From the NCBI GenBank assembly GCA_002279355.1, contig NCBV01000002.1, forward strand, positions 1-64,000: DNA of 64,000 nt, in the 5' to 3' direction. The notes beneath the pieces are model-generated. The model did no database searches. It had not been told where the DNA came from and worked only from the letters and a program-made list of their open reading frames with translations. This stretch comes from Acidiphilium sp. 37-60-79. Lineage in GTDB: Bacteria; Pseudomonadota; Alphaproteobacteria; Acetobacterales; Acetobacteraceae. A program made the position numbers and the translations under genes. The first letter of the stretch is position 1. The number at the start of each line of letters is the position of its first letter. Below, one piece after another: positions 36,888 to 46,084 of the stretch.

Positions 36888-38450
36888 ATGTCATCAAATA
36901 TTTCGACGATTCAGAGTGGCACAACGACAACACTAACAAGTTCACTGACCGGGAATATCACTTTTAGTAATACGCCGAGTGATTCCGGCGTGCTCTTGAT
37001 CGATCCGACAGCGCTGAGTTTCGGCCCGAGCACCTCAAACGTGGTTTCAACCTATCTCGGCGGTAATATTGCCAATTTTTCCCCAGGCGACACGATTATT
37101 GTCGCAAATGTTGAGCAGGATTACGCTAACTTTGATAAATCGCCGAGTTCGCTAACGAATAATGCAAGTTTCGATAATTTGATCTCGGTGGCGGCGAGTG
37201 GAATTTATAGTGGATTGGGATTTCTGATAAATATCGGTCATGTAGATTTCTATATTGAGCCTGGAAACACCATTACGACAAACAACACAACGATTAACAA
37301 TCTGCTCGGCACGTCGCTCAACGCAATCGCAGGACCCTATCTCGAATCCCTTGATCAAGCCCTATTCGGTGCATCCTCGATCAACGCGACATTGACGTTG
37401 AACCCGCAATTCGAGACGGGATCGACCTCAATCGTCGATGTCTCGATTACAACGAACGCCCATGTCAATGCATGTTTTACGCCTGGCGCTCGCATCACCA
37501 CCATTCACGGTCCCGTCGCGGTCGAGGCGCTTAAGCTTGGGGATCACATCATCACTGCCTCCGGCGCGGTGCGTCCGATCATCTGGATCGGCTCTCGCGC
37601 CATGGATTTCACCCGCCATCCTAATCCAGCCTCGGTTCTGCCGGTGCGTATCGCCGCTGGCGCCATCGCCCCTGGTCTGCCAGAGCGGGATTTAATTCTC
37701 TCACCTGACCACGCTTTGTGGTTCGAAGGCGCGCTGGTGCCGGTCAAAGATTTGATCGATGGTGCTTTGATCACGGTGGAGCGTGATTGCGCGCAAACCG
37801 TTTATTATCATGTGGAACTCGATGCCCATGATATTTTGCTCGCTGAGGGCACCAAAACCGAAAGCTTCCTCGATACCGGCCATCGCTCGCTCTTCGCGGA
37901 TCGGGATGTGCCGGTCATCTTGCATCCCGACTTGATCGGTGATGCCGCAATGCAGGAACGGCGTGTGGCGCTAAGCTGTGCGCCGTTGGTCACCGACGGC
38001 CCGATCCTCACCCAAATCCGCGCTCGCTTGGCAACCCGCCGGGCCGAGATCGGCTATCATCTCGCGCCGGTAACCCCCTGGCTGCGCGCCGGAGAAAACA
38101 TCTTGGCGCCAATCATCGATGAAACCGCGGCCAATACCGCCAGCCTGACGGTGCAACTTCCCGGCCAGGTGCAACAGGTCGATTTGCTCTGCGCGAGCTT
38201 TGTACCCGCCGAGATCGATCCGGCCTCGCGCGACCGCCGCCGTCTCGGATTGGCGATCACCGACATCCTGCTCGATGGGAACAGCCTCCCGATTGATGCG
38301 GTGATCGAGGCTGCTGACCGCCATTCGCGCGCGGATGGCGATACCGCCATCTGGACCCGGGGCGATGCCCGGCTCAATCTTGGCCGCGAGGGCCGGGTTT
38401 TGACCATTCTCTATCAGGCGCGGCCACAGCTTTGGCGCCGTGCAGCTTGA
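36888..38450 (+). CDS. Secreted-type protein with C-terminal Hint domain
   Basis: A 520-residue protein. The start is ATG 36888, with GGGGAG 9 nt upstream; a GTG at 36861 overlaps that site. Residues 1-200 are rich in Ser, Thr, Asn and Gly with beta-type alternation, like an adhesin or exported passenger. A Hint_2-type domain begins at the Cys in ACFTPGARITTIHGP (about residue 195) and includes VEALKLGDHIITASG, RPIIWIG, LILSPDHALWFEGALVPVKDL and LLAEGTKTESFLDTG. Hint domains can cleave the chain before the first Cys. Such proteins are common in Acetobacteraceae, with unknown function. The N-terminal third and its upstream DNA are more AT-rich than the Hint part. No classical signal peptide is seen. 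Confidence 0.8.
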   Translation: MSSNISTIQSGTTTTLTSSLTGNITFSNTPSDSGVLLIDPTALSFGPSTSNVVSTYLGGNIANFSPGDTIIVANVEQDYANFDKSPSSLTNNASFDNLISVAASGIYSGLGFLINIGHVDFYIEPGNTITTNNTTINNLLGTSLNAIAGPYLESLDQALFGASSINATLTLNPQFETGSTSIVDVSITTNAHVNACFTPGARITTIHGPVAVEALKLGDHIITASGAVRPIIWIGSRAMDFTRHPNPASVLPVRIAAGAIAPGLPERDLILSPDHALWFEGALVPVKDLIDGALITVERDCAQTVYYHVELDAHDILLAEGTKTESFLDTGHRSLFADRDVPVILHPDLIGDAAMQERRVALSCAPLVTDGPILTQIRARLATRRAEIGYHLAPVTPWLRAGENILAPIIDETAANTASLTVQLPGQVQQVDLLCASFVPAEIDPASRDRRRLGLAITDILLDGNSLPIDAVIEAADRHSRADGDTAIWTRGDARLNLGREGRVLTILYQARPQLWRRAA

Positions 38451-38624
38451 TGGGTTGAACCCCACGAAATATTAATTGGCGTTTTCGCTAAACCGAGCTA
38501 ATATCAGCCCAGGGTCATCACTGGGTGGTAATCCGTCTTTAACTTGTCCGTCGGCTTGATTCGGCGGCGTCACGCTCACCATAAACCCGCAAGTGAAGGC
38601 GGGATAGAATAAGGAATTGCCCTG

Positions 38625-38948
38625 GTGGCTACTGAAAAATCGCAAAATGTGCAGGATGTGTTTTTAAACCATGTCCGCAAAAGTAAGACCCCTGTCACGG
38701 TGTTTCTGGTCAATGGCGTAAAACTCCAAGGCGTGATTACTTGGTTCGATAATTTCTCGGTGCTATTGCGCCGCGATGGCCATACCCAGCTCGTCTACAA
38801 GCACGCGATCTCAACGGTCATGCCGGGTGCGCCGATCCAGCTTTTCGATGCAACCAAAGTCGAAGGTGCTGCGGCCACAGCCCCTGGTACGGCCGGATCA
38901 ACGCTCAGCCTGGCGCGGCAAGCCGCGATAGAGCAGGGCGAGGATTAA
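38625..38948 (+). CDS. hfq: RNA chaperone Hfq
   Basis: A 107-residue Sm-like hexameric protein that pairs small RNAs with mRNAs. It starts at GTG 38625 with AAGGA upstream. The Sm1 part [22 protein letters not shown] and the Sm2 motif YKHAIST (with the conserved Lys-His) are present, followed by a C-terminal tail of about 30 residues ([13 protein letters not shown]). hflX follows after 6 nt, the standard hfq-hflX operon. About 170 bp lie upstream, containing a small CCCAG/CTGGG inverted repeat near 38511-38528 whose role is unclear. Confidence 0.96.
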   Translation: MATEKSQNVQDVFLNHVRKSKTPVTVFLVNGVKLQGVITWFDNFSVLLRRDGHTQLVYKHAISTVMPGAPIQLFDATKVEGAAATAPGTAGSTLSLARQAAIEQGED

Positions 38949-38954
38949 ACCGGC

Positions 38955-40223
38955 TTGGCCAGCGAGCGCCCGTCTCGCGCCGCAATTCTGCTACCCTGGG
39001 AACAGGGCAGAGGCGGCGGCTTACATAAGCGTGCGGCCGATGCGCGCCTCGGTGAGGCCATCGGGCTGGCCGCGTCGATCGGGCTGGTCATCGCGTATGA
39101 TGCGGTCATCACGCTGCGGGCGCGCAAGCCCGCCACATTATTTGGCAGCGGTCAGGTCATCGAGATCTCGGCCGAGCTGCACGAGGCCGAGATTGATGTG
39201 GCCATTGTCGATGCCGCACTCAGCCCGGTGCAGCAGCGCAATCTGGAACGCGCTTTTGCCTGCAAGGTGATCGATCGCACCGGCCTGATCTTGGATATTT
39301 TCGGCGCCCGTGCGCGCACCGCTGAGGGGGCGCTGCAAGTTGAATTGGCGCATCTCGCCTATCAACGCTCGCGGCTGGTGCGCTCCTGGACCCATTTGGA
39401 GCGCCAGCGTGGCGGCTTCGGCTTCCTCGGTGGCCCCGGTGAAACCCAGATCGAAGCGGATCGCCGGTTGATTACCGATCGTATCGTCCGCCTCAAGCGC
39501 GAACTTGAGGATGTTCGGCGCACCCGTGGCTTGCATCGTGAGGCGCGCAAACGGGTGCCGTTCCCTGTGGTTGCTCTGGTCGGCTACACCAATGCCGGTA
39601 AATCGACCTTGTTCAACGCGCTTACCGGGGCCGCCGTGCATGCCCAGGACCAACTATTCGCCACACTCGACCCCACTATGCGCCTGATCGATCTACCCTC
39701 CGGTCGCCGGGCGATCCTTTCGGACACGGTCGGTTTCATTTCCGAATTGCCCACCGAACTGATCGCCGCGTTCCGGGCAACTCTCGAAGAAGTTGCTGGC
39801 GCGGACTTAATTTTGCATGTGCGTGACGCCGCCCATCCGGACAGCACCGCGCAATATGAGGACGTGCTGGCGGTGCTGGATGGCATGGCTGCAACCGGCA
39901 TGCTCGATCAAGATTGGCGCACAAGCAGCATCGATGTGCTCAATAAAATCGACCTGTTGGAACAGCCGTTGGACATGCCGCCGGAGGCTCTCGCCGTCTC
40001 CGCACTGACCGGTGCTGGGCTCGATCGGCTGCGCGACGCCATCGATGCGCGTTTAGGCGAAACCCTGACCAGCGTCAGCTACCAAATCCCCGCCCAAGAT
40101 GGCGCACGCTTAGCGTATCTCTACCGTCACGGCGAGATCATCCAGCGCGACGATCTCGGTGATCTGATCAACATTACCGTGCGATTGAGCCCCGAAGATC
40201 GTGCGCGTTTCGAGCATGAGTAA
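38955..40223 (+). CDS. hflX: Ribosome-associated GTPase HflX
   Basis: A 422-residue GTPase that splits stalled or heat-damaged ribosomes. It has the N-terminal HflX domain with LFGSGQVIEI, the GFGFLGGPGETQIEADRR hallmark in the linker, then the G domain: GYTNAGKST (G1), ATLDPTMR (G2), DTVGFI (G3) and NKID (G4). It starts at a TTG codon (38955), 6 nt after hfq; an ATG further in would remove the N-terminal domain, so TTG is preferred. The stop overlaps the next gene. Confidence 0.94.
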   Translation: MASERPSRAAILLPWEQGRGGGLHKRAADARLGEAIGLAASIGLVIAYDAVITLRARKPATLFGSGQVIEISAELHEAEIDVAIVDAALSPVQQRNLERAFACKVIDRTGLILDIFGARARTAEGALQVELAHLAYQRSRLVRSWTHLERQRGGFGFLGGPGETQIEADRRLITDRIVRLKRELEDVRRTRGLHREARKRVPFPVVALVGYTNAGKSTLFNALTGAAVHAQDQLFATLDPTMRLIDLPSGRRAILSDTVGFISELPTELIAAFRATLEEVAGADLILHVRDAAHPDSTAQYEDVLAVLDGMAATGMLDQDWRTSSIDVLNKIDLLEQPLDMPPEALAVSALTGAGLDRLRDAIDARLGETLTSVSYQIPAQDGARLAYLYRHGEIIQRDDLGDLINITVRLSPEDRARFEHE

Positions 40224-41055
40224 CCCGACCATGCTCGATCAGCGTGATCTCGCGGCTATTGAAGCGCTCATGCGTGATGTCGCGAAGCGCCACATCATGC
40301 CCGGCTTTGGCCGTATTATCGCCGCGCAAATCCATATCAAATCCGGTCCGCTCGACCCGGTGACGGACGCAGATCGGGCTGCCGAATCAGCCTTGATCGA
40401 CGGCCTAGGACGGTTATTTCCCGGCATTGGCACCCTCGGTGAGGAAAGCGTCGCAGCCAATCCGGCAGGGCTCACGGCGATTGATCGAGACGATCCGATT
40501 TTTGTGATTGACCCGATCGATGGCACCCAAAATTACGCGGCGGGCTTGCCGTTATTTGGCACCATGATCGCATTGATCGTGCAAAATCGCGTGCTGTCCG
40601 GATTGATTTACGACCCAATCCGCGATGACACCGTGATCGCTCAGCCCGGTGGCGGCGCATGGCTCTGGCGGGGCGCTGAGCGAACGCGCTTGCGAACGCC
40701 ACCGGCTGTGCCGTTATCCGCCATGATTGCCTCGATATCATGGCAATATATGCCCGAGCCAGAACGCGGCCTAGTGCTGCGCGGTCTGACCGCGCTCGGG
40801 CAAATGCCAAATTTCCGCTGCGCCGCCCAAACCTATCGGGCCATTGCGATGGGCGCGATCCATGCCACCTTGTCACGTCGGACTTTGCCATGGGATCATG
40901 CCGCTGGCAGCCTGATTGTTGCGGAGGCAGGCGGTTTCGTCCGCCAGCCAGACGGCGCTGCGTGGCAACCCAGTGCCCTCAACGGGGGCATTATGACCGC
41001 ACCTGATGAGGCGAGTTGGCAGGCCCTGCACGCCGCCCTGTATAGCGCGAGTTAG
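40216..41055 (+). CDS. Inositol monophosphatase-family phosphatase
   Basis: A 279-residue Mg-dependent phosphatase. Metal-binding signatures are EES in GTLGEESVA (near residue 75), the DPIDGTQNYAAG motif (near 95-106) and the C-terminal LPWDHAAGSLIVAEAGG. The family acts on inositol phosphate, histidinol phosphate or PAP; the substrate is not clear. ATG 40216 overlaps the hflX stop by 8 nt and is preferred to GTG 40201. It is the last gene of the hfq-hflX operon and converges on an unknown membrane protein gene. Confidence 0.88.
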   Translation: MSNPTMLDQRDLAAIEALMRDVAKRHIMPGFGRIIAAQIHIKSGPLDPVTDADRAAESALIDGLGRLFPGIGTLGEESVAANPAGLTAIDRDDPIFVIDPIDGTQNYAAGLPLFGTMIALIVQNRVLSGLIYDPIRDDTVIAQPGGGAWLWRGAERTRLRTPPAVPLSAMIASISWQYMPEPERGLVLRGLTALGQMPNFRCAAQTYRAIAMGAIHATLSRRTLPWDHAAGSLIVAEAGGFVRQPDGAAWQPSALNGGIMTAPDEASWQALHAALYSAS

Positions 41056-41077
41056 CCCAGCTTCGTTACGACGCGAC

Positions 41078-41932
41078 TCATCGCGGTAGAGGCTCAAGCG
41101 CCAGCCGCTTGAGCCAGAAATGCGGCATATGAGCGATATAATCGGCGCGTAATTGATCGATCGTCGCTTGCGGCAGCCCCACGGCAGCAGCCGTGAAAAA
41201 CGAGCTTCGAAAATCTTGGCGTTCGGCTTGGGTCAATATCAATGTCCAGAATTGCTTAGTGTAGGTACGGTAGAACGGTAGGGTAAAGAAGGCACCATGC
41301 GAAATTTCATGGCGCAAAATAACCGCGCGGGCATGCATGCTCACCCGTTTCCCGGTCCCAGCGGCTGGCAGCGAAATCACCGCACCATTTGCGCCCCTGC
41401 GCAAATAGCCAACGCGCCCTAACAATGTCCGGAGTTTTTTTTCCTGAGCGTTGAGCTTTCGGTGATCACGCCTCGCGATGCGAAAGAAGCGCCGAAGTGA
41501 ATGCGCAGAATAATCATTGCCGTAATAATAGGTGCCGATCGTCTGATGCGCTGTTGTGGCCGCTTCGGTTAGTTCCGGCCATGACAAGACCCGATCACGC
41601 GGAGCATTAGCCTTTTCGATCAGCGCGGCAATCCGGTCAAACATCAACCCTTGAACATGCAAGGTGGGACAATCGACCACCAATACCAGAGGGTCGGCCC
41701 GCAGCCGAAAAGTCATTACGTAATGTGGATGGTTGAGCGCAATCGCTTTCTCGTCGGCAAGTGGCAATCGTACCCGGCGCAGCACCACAAGGCTCAACGC
41801 GATGAGCGCGACCCCGACCACAAAAAACACACCGACGAATAACGCAAATTTCCGATGCCCAGAGCGTGGCGACTGGGGCGGGGGTGACTTGCCGACAGGG
41901 GGTCTGACCCGGATCGTATCGTCAGAATTCAT
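41078..41932 (-). CDS. Uncharacterised membrane-anchored protein with HEISH motif
   Basis: A protein of about 284 residues that I cannot name. A short Pro-rich N-terminus is followed by one strong transmembrane helix (about residues 28-50, ALFVGVFFVVGVALIALSLVV); the rest is probably periplasmic. At about residues 209-213 there is HEISH in RAVILRHEISHGAFF, a zinc-metallopeptidase-like HExxH, followed by a Tyr- and Trp-rich stretch (FYRTYTKQFW). A downstream third ligand is not certain. ATG 41932 is preferred over TTG 41938. It follows the OmpA-like gene by 39 nt at the tail of the T6SS run, so it may be co-transcribed with it. Function unknown; a cell-wall or protein hydrolase would fit but is a guess. 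Confidence 0.65.
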   Translation of the reverse strand: MNSDDTIRVRPPVGKSPPPQSPRSGHRKFALFVGVFFVVGVALIALSLVVLRRVRLPLADEKAIALNHPHYVMTFRLRADPLVLVVDCPTLHVQGLMFDRIAALIEKANAPRDRVLSWPELTEAATTAHQTIGTYYYGNDYSAHSLRRFFRIARRDHRKLNAQEKKLRTLLGRVGYLRRGANGAVISLPAAGTGKRVSMHARAVILRHEISHGAFFTLPFYRTYTKQFWTLILTQAERQDFRSSFFTAAAVGLPQATIDQLRADYIAHMPHFWLKRLALEPLPR

Positions 41933-41971
41933 GAGCAATACGATCCGCAGTCAACGGCAAAAGGCCGTGAA

Positions 41972-42601
41972 TTACTTGCCGATATTGATGATCTGCACGC
42001 GGCGATTTTGCAGGCTCGGCGTTTGCGCGGGTGTTTGCACCAGCAGGTCCGTTTCGCCAACACCGGAGGCTTTGAGCATGGGGGCGGCGACATGGAACTT
42101 CGTCTCAATATAGCTGGCTACCGCATGAGCGCGGGCGTCAGACAAGGCGAGGTTTGCCGCGGGCTTGCCCGTTGTATCAGTATGGCCAACAATGCTGAAT
42201 TTATAGCCAGCTAATTGTTGGCTGGTCAGAGCGTGGCCAAGTTGATCAAGTTCGGCCTTCGCGCGCGGGGTCAGCGTTGCCGAACCAGAGGCGAAATCTA
42301 CATTCAGATTGACTGACCCATTACCACCAATCGGTGATGGGGCAGGGGCCGTCATGGCGTGATGCGCCATCATCACACCCGGATGTGCGGCGGAATGCGA
42401 CATCGGCATGGCCGGCGCTGCCTGCTGTGGGCCGGGTGCGAGCGGCACGATTCCGCGCGTCGTGGTCGAAAGCGTGCCGGACGGCTTCAGCGCGTTGATA
42501 ATCTGTTGCGCGTTCGGGTTGCTGCTGTTGGCTTGCGCCATCGCTGCGGGGGCAACCAAAACGATCGCAAATCCAATTGATACCTTGAGAAAAATTTTCA
42601 T
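41972..42601 (-). CDS. OmpA-family outer membrane/periplasmic protein
   Basis: A 209-residue protein with a signal peptide (cut after AMA at about residue 22) and an OmpA C-terminal peptidoglycan-binding domain from about residue 98: VNLNVDFASGSATLTP, IVGHTDTTGKPAANLALSDARA and the final QNRRVQIINI. The central Met/His/Pro-rich linker (residues 60-95) is of low complexity. AGGAGC 6 nt upstream supports the ATG. It lies 28 nt after the end of tssG, so it probably anchors a T6SS-associated part to the cell wall or is simply co-transcribed. Confidence 0.85.
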   Translation of the reverse strand: MKIFLKVSIGFAIVLVAPAAMAQANSSNPNAQQIINALKPSGTLSTTTRGIVPLAPGPQQAAPAMPMSHSAAHPGVMMAHHAMTAPAPSPIGGNGSVNLNVDFASGSATLTPRAKAELDQLGHALTSQQLAGYKFSIVGHTDTTGKPAANLALSDARAHAVASYIETKFHVAAPMLKASGVGETDLLVQTPAQTPSLQNRRVQIINIGK

Positions 42602-42629
42602 GATGCGCTCCTTTGCTTCGGTACCGAAT

Positions 42630-43727
42630 TTATATCAGCTTTGTGATTGGCTTGGAATGCTGTTCAATCAGCGATGCTGGAAATAACGCTTGATCGGGAT
42701 GTCGCTCGCCGGTGAGCGCCGCAGCAGGTCGCGGTAACCATCCGGTCCAAGACAGACGCGGCGCATCGGCGCCACCTAATTTCACCGTTGGGATCGCGGC
42801 TGAGTCGAGTACCAAATTAACCGCAAAATCACTTTCCATGCCCACATAGGCGCGAACCAGCGACACTAATCGGCGCAAGGTTGGTTGGTCGGGAAGCAGC
42901 GACTCAAATCCCGCCCGATCCAACGGCCCGATACGCAGAATGAACCGGGCCTGCTGATCAAACGCGCGGGTGCCGATCGCACAATTACTGCCTAACCGAT
43001 TAAATTGCCCTGGAATCCGGCCCTTGGGCATTCGGCTTTGCTCGCCAGGATCGAGATTGAGCCAAAGCCCGGCAAATTCAATAATCGTTACCCGCCGCCC
43101 CAACCAGTCCGAAACAATGGCCGCAAGCCGTTCCGCAGACCGGGCCTGAGTGGCGTAAAATCCAGCATAATGCTGGATTGCTGACCCGCCCGCATCGAGC
43201 CTATCGAGCAGCCGACCGCTGCCAAACCCACTTAACGCCAGCAGGGCTGACGCCACTGGATCGGTAGCGAGTGTATTGATTACGCGCGGAGCCGCCGTAC
43301 CTGACAAAGTGGCATCACGTAGGCAGGTCATTGCGCCCCGTTCGGCGGCCAAATGAGGGCGATATTTGGCTCCAGATTCAACGAACGCCGCAATCAGCCG
43401 TTGTGCAATCAGGTCGAAAAATTGCGCAACAGCAGGAGCTCGATTACGGACCGACAACGCGATTTGTTCAGTATACCAGCGTGGCATGGTCCCACTGGGG
43501 CCGATCAATCCGATCATCGCGGTCTGTAGCCGAGCGCGCTTACGCTGCGCGGACATCGGCTCGACGGCGCTGACTTCGGCGCTAGGTTGCGCCAAGCTGA
43601 TGTCAGAGGCAAACCGGATCGCCTCGCCCGGATCGTCGCGCCTCGAGGCAAGCCAGAGCAGCCTTGTCGCTGCGCGAAAGCTGAATCGGCTGGGCTTGCG
43701 ATGCAATTGCTCAAGCGGCGACATCAT
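42630..43727 (-). CDS. tssG: T6SS baseplate protein TssG
   Basis: About 365 residues. TssG (VasB/ImpH) pairs with TssF in the baseplate wedge. Features include SRFSFRAATRLLWLA near the N-terminus, RFASDISLAQPSAEVSAVE, MIGLIGPSGTMPRWYTE, and the C-terminal FILRIGPLDRAGFESLLP region typical of ImpH. I chose ATG 43727 (or 43724), about 10 nt after the tssF stop; the frame is open to 43787 but overlaps tssF. It is the last core gene of this run. Confidence 0.9.
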   Translation of the reverse strand: MMSPLEQLHRKPSRFSFRAATRLLWLASRRDDPGEAIRFASDISLAQPSAEVSAVEPMSAQRKRARLQTAMIGLIGPSGTMPRWYTEQIALSVRNRAPAVAQFFDLIAQRLIAAFVESGAKYRPHLAAERGAMTCLRDATLSGTAAPRVINTLATDPVASALLALSGFGSGRLLDRLDAGGSAIQHYAGFYATQARSAERLAAIVSDWLGRRVTIIEFAGLWLNLDPGEQSRMPKGRIPGQFNRLGSNCAIGTRAFDQQARFILRIGPLDRAGFESLLPDQPTLRRLVSLVRAYVGMESDFAVNLVLDSAAIPTVKLGGADAPRLSWTGWLPRPAAALTGERHPDQALFPASLIEQHSKPITKLI

Positions 43728-43737
43728 TGCAAGAGAC

Positions 43738-45555
43738 TCATACGAGCGTTCGAGTTCCGGCGCGCGCTGGAAACCGCATCGCCGCATCGCGCATTCCCCT
43801 TAACCGCACTGTCGTTCGCACGAACGAATTAATTGTCCCGTGCAGCGCAAGAAAACGCTCAAGTACACTGGCCATCAGAAACAGGCCAGAATCGCGATAG
43901 GGCTTCGCATCGAACTCAATCGTGACATCCAGCCCGCGGCAAAAGCCGCCAAGTCGCCCATCCGGCACCCTCGCTGTGCCAGGACGCGATGTGATACTGA
44001 CCAGCGCAGTAATTGCTGCCCGGCTTTCCGCGGTCTCGGCCCGATCATAAAGGCGCAAAATCTCACGCAAGGCTGCCGCCCCGTCGGCCCCGCCGGTCAT
44101 CGACAAGTGACCCAGCGACAAATGCGAAATCAATTTCCAAGCGCCATGCTCGCGTAATTGCGGGCGCAGCGTCGCTGTCGGGGCCGTTAGGCAATGGATC
44201 CGCGCCACCCCATCATGCGCGGAAATCGGACTAAGCTTTGGCTGCCCTCCGCCAAATGGCAAATCAGCCGGAAGATCCCGATTAAAACAAACGGCATCAA
44301 TCGCTAAAATCGTTTCCGCCGGCGCGCTTGCCGAGAAATCTGGCACGTACGGTGCGATGAAGGTCTCGCTGCCGGTCAGGCCCGAAGCCGCGTCGCGCCG
44401 ACGCTCCTGGTAGAACCCGGTCGGTGGCTCGGCCTCACCCTCGGTCAAGCGATAAAACTCCCGCCATGGCTGGCTGCTGCCATCGGCCGCAATCGCGCGC
44501 ACCTGCGTTATTCCCCAGATTTCAACGCCCGTGCTGCGCCTCGCATCCGGTACCACCCGATACTCGATATCGGTGTGATCGACCGCAATTGGTTCACAAT
44601 GCTGATTAAACAAGTTAACCACAGGCGTACAGCCGAGAGCAAAATTATCGGCGCTCACCGCCCGTTCGAGTTCTGGCACCGCCGCATCAAGATAGATAAA
44701 AATTTCGATCCGGTCGCGTTCGGATAGCAAAGTTTTACGATCAAGCTGATCGATATCAACGAATAGGAATTTTTCTGGAAAGGCAAAATACTCGCTAATC
44801 AAGCGAAACCCAGCAAAGCTGCGCGCGGCGTAGGGCAATAATGAGTCGTCAGGATCAAAACCAACGGCGCGAAGCGCGTCGCGTCCAACCAAGACCGGCG
44901 CAGGATCTCCCGGCGCATCAGCGAGGGCAACGCCGATTGTATGTGCCATCAGCAATTCATAAAGCTGCGGCGCAAGCGCCCCCGCCCCGCGCAGATACAA
45001 ACGCAATCGGTCAAGCCCAAGGGTCGCGAAATTCAAATCGGGTGAGGCGGTGCTGACCACGAGGCGCAAGACCGATGTTGCACCAAGCGCCATCGGGTTC
45101 ACCGGAGCCACGAACGGCAAGCCGGTCAACCGCGCACTCTCGATCCGCACCGGCCATAATTCGACCGGGTAAACCGAGCGATACCGGCAGGCTTGCCCGC
45201 GCACCGGTTCGGTTTCCATCACGAAACCAGGACGGAGCGTCGTGTGTGCAGCCAAATCGGGCGTAGCGTGAAATTGCACAATCGAGCAGGATGGGATTGG
45301 CGCCAAAAAATGCGGATACAGTGCGCCGAGCAGCGCATCCGTCAGCTCAGGAAATTCGTCATCCAGCCGCTCATGCACCCGCGCCGAGAGAAATGCGACG
45401 CCGTCGAGCAGCCGCGCGACATGCGGATCATCGATCAAGTCCGGCGCTAAGCGAAGCCGTCCCGCGATTTTGGGGTGCGCTTGCGCAAACTCCGCCGCTA
45501 ATTGCCGGATCGCAATCAGTTCGCGATTAAAATACGGAAGTAGATGATCAGACAA
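43738..45555 (-). CDS. tssF: T6SS baseplate protein TssF
   Basis: A 605-residue protein (VasA/ImpG), usual length. The N-terminal LLPYFNRELIAIRQLAAEFAQ, then AGRLRLAPD and DPHVARLLDGVAFLSARV, are the family opening; FLFVDIDQLD, CTPVVNLFNQHCEPIAVDHT and YRVVPDARR follow, and the C-terminus has a RPGTARVPDGRLGGFCRG block. TssF and TssG with TssE and TssK form the phage-baseplate-like platform. The ATG overlaps the end of tssE by 8 nt. Confidence 0.94.
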   Translation of the reverse strand: MSDHLLPYFNRELIAIRQLAAEFAQAHPKIAGRLRLAPDLIDDPHVARLLDGVAFLSARVHERLDDEFPELTDALLGALYPHFLAPIPSCSIVQFHATPDLAAHTTLRPGFVMETEPVRGQACRYRSVYPVELWPVRIESARLTGLPFVAPVNPMALGATSVLRLVVSTASPDLNFATLGLDRLRLYLRGAGALAPQLYELLMAHTIGVALADAPGDPAPVLVGRDALRAVGFDPDDSLLPYAARSFAGFRLISEYFAFPEKFLFVDIDQLDRKTLLSERDRIEIFIYLDAAVPELERAVSADNFALGCTPVVNLFNQHCEPIAVDHTDIEYRVVPDARRSTGVEIWGITQVRAIAADGSSQPWREFYRLTEGEAEPPTGFYQERRRDAASGLTGSETFIAPYVPDFSASAPAETILAIDAVCFNRDLPADLPFGGGQPKLSPISAHDGVARIHCLTAPTATLRPQLREHGAWKLISHLSLGHLSMTGGADGAAALREILRLYDRAETAESRAAITALVSITSRPGTARVPDGRLGGFCRGLDVTIEFDAKPYRDSGLFLMASVLERFLALHGTINSFVRTTVRLRGMRDAAMRFPARAGTRTLV

Positions 45556-46084
45556 ATGGATCGTCCTTCACCGAAACTTCTGCGGTCGCCGCATCGATGA
45601 TGGTATCGAAACTGATCGGCTCGGGCGCCGGATCAGCATACAGCAGCCCCTCGATTTTCAGCCGCAAGGTCGAATCAAGCCGGGCATCGGCATCCAGAAG
45701 CCGCACATTGATCCTCGCGAAGCGCGGTTCAAAGGCACGAATGGTGCGTTCAATTTCAATACGAAATCGCTCACGTGCATCGGCGTCTGCCATGCTGCCA
45801 GCGGTATAATCAGGCAACCCGTACCCCGCATTGGAACTGATTAAAGCTGGAAACAGTCCCGGCAGCGTGCGCCAGCGGCGTTTGGCATTGAGCAACGCTT
45901 CCAAATCCCGGCGCACCGCGCGTTTGAGCAAGCTTAACGCCTCGCTCGGCGAGAGGGGCCGATCCCGGTCCAATTCCGGCGCGTCGTCAAGTAGCCGGTC
46001 GAATGGCGATAATTGCACCCGCGCGCCCGCATCCCGCACTCGGTCGGAAAAGCTGCGCGCCGAACGATCGGGCGAATCACTCAT
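45548..46084 (-). CDS. tssE: T6SS baseplate protein TssE (gp25-like)
   Basis: A 178-residue protein of the phage T4 gp25 lysozyme-like family; it initiates sheath assembly in the baseplate. It contains SPFDRLLDD, a long helix LSLLKRAVRRDLEALLNAKRR and the gp25 core RFRIEIERTIRAFEPRFARI. It overlaps tssF by 8 nt and shares one base with the tagJ stop (TAATG at 46084). Slightly longer than some TssE (about 140-170) because of an N-terminal extension rich in Asp and Arg. Confidence 0.92.
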   Translation of the reverse strand: MSDSPDRSARSFSDRVRDAGARVQLSPFDRLLDDAPELDRDRPLSPSEALSLLKRAVRRDLEALLNAKRRWRTLPGLFPALISSNAGYGLPDYTAGSMADADARERFRIEIERTIRAFEPRFARINVRLLDADARLDSTLRLKIEGLLYADPAPEPISFDTIIDAATAEVSVKDDPFV

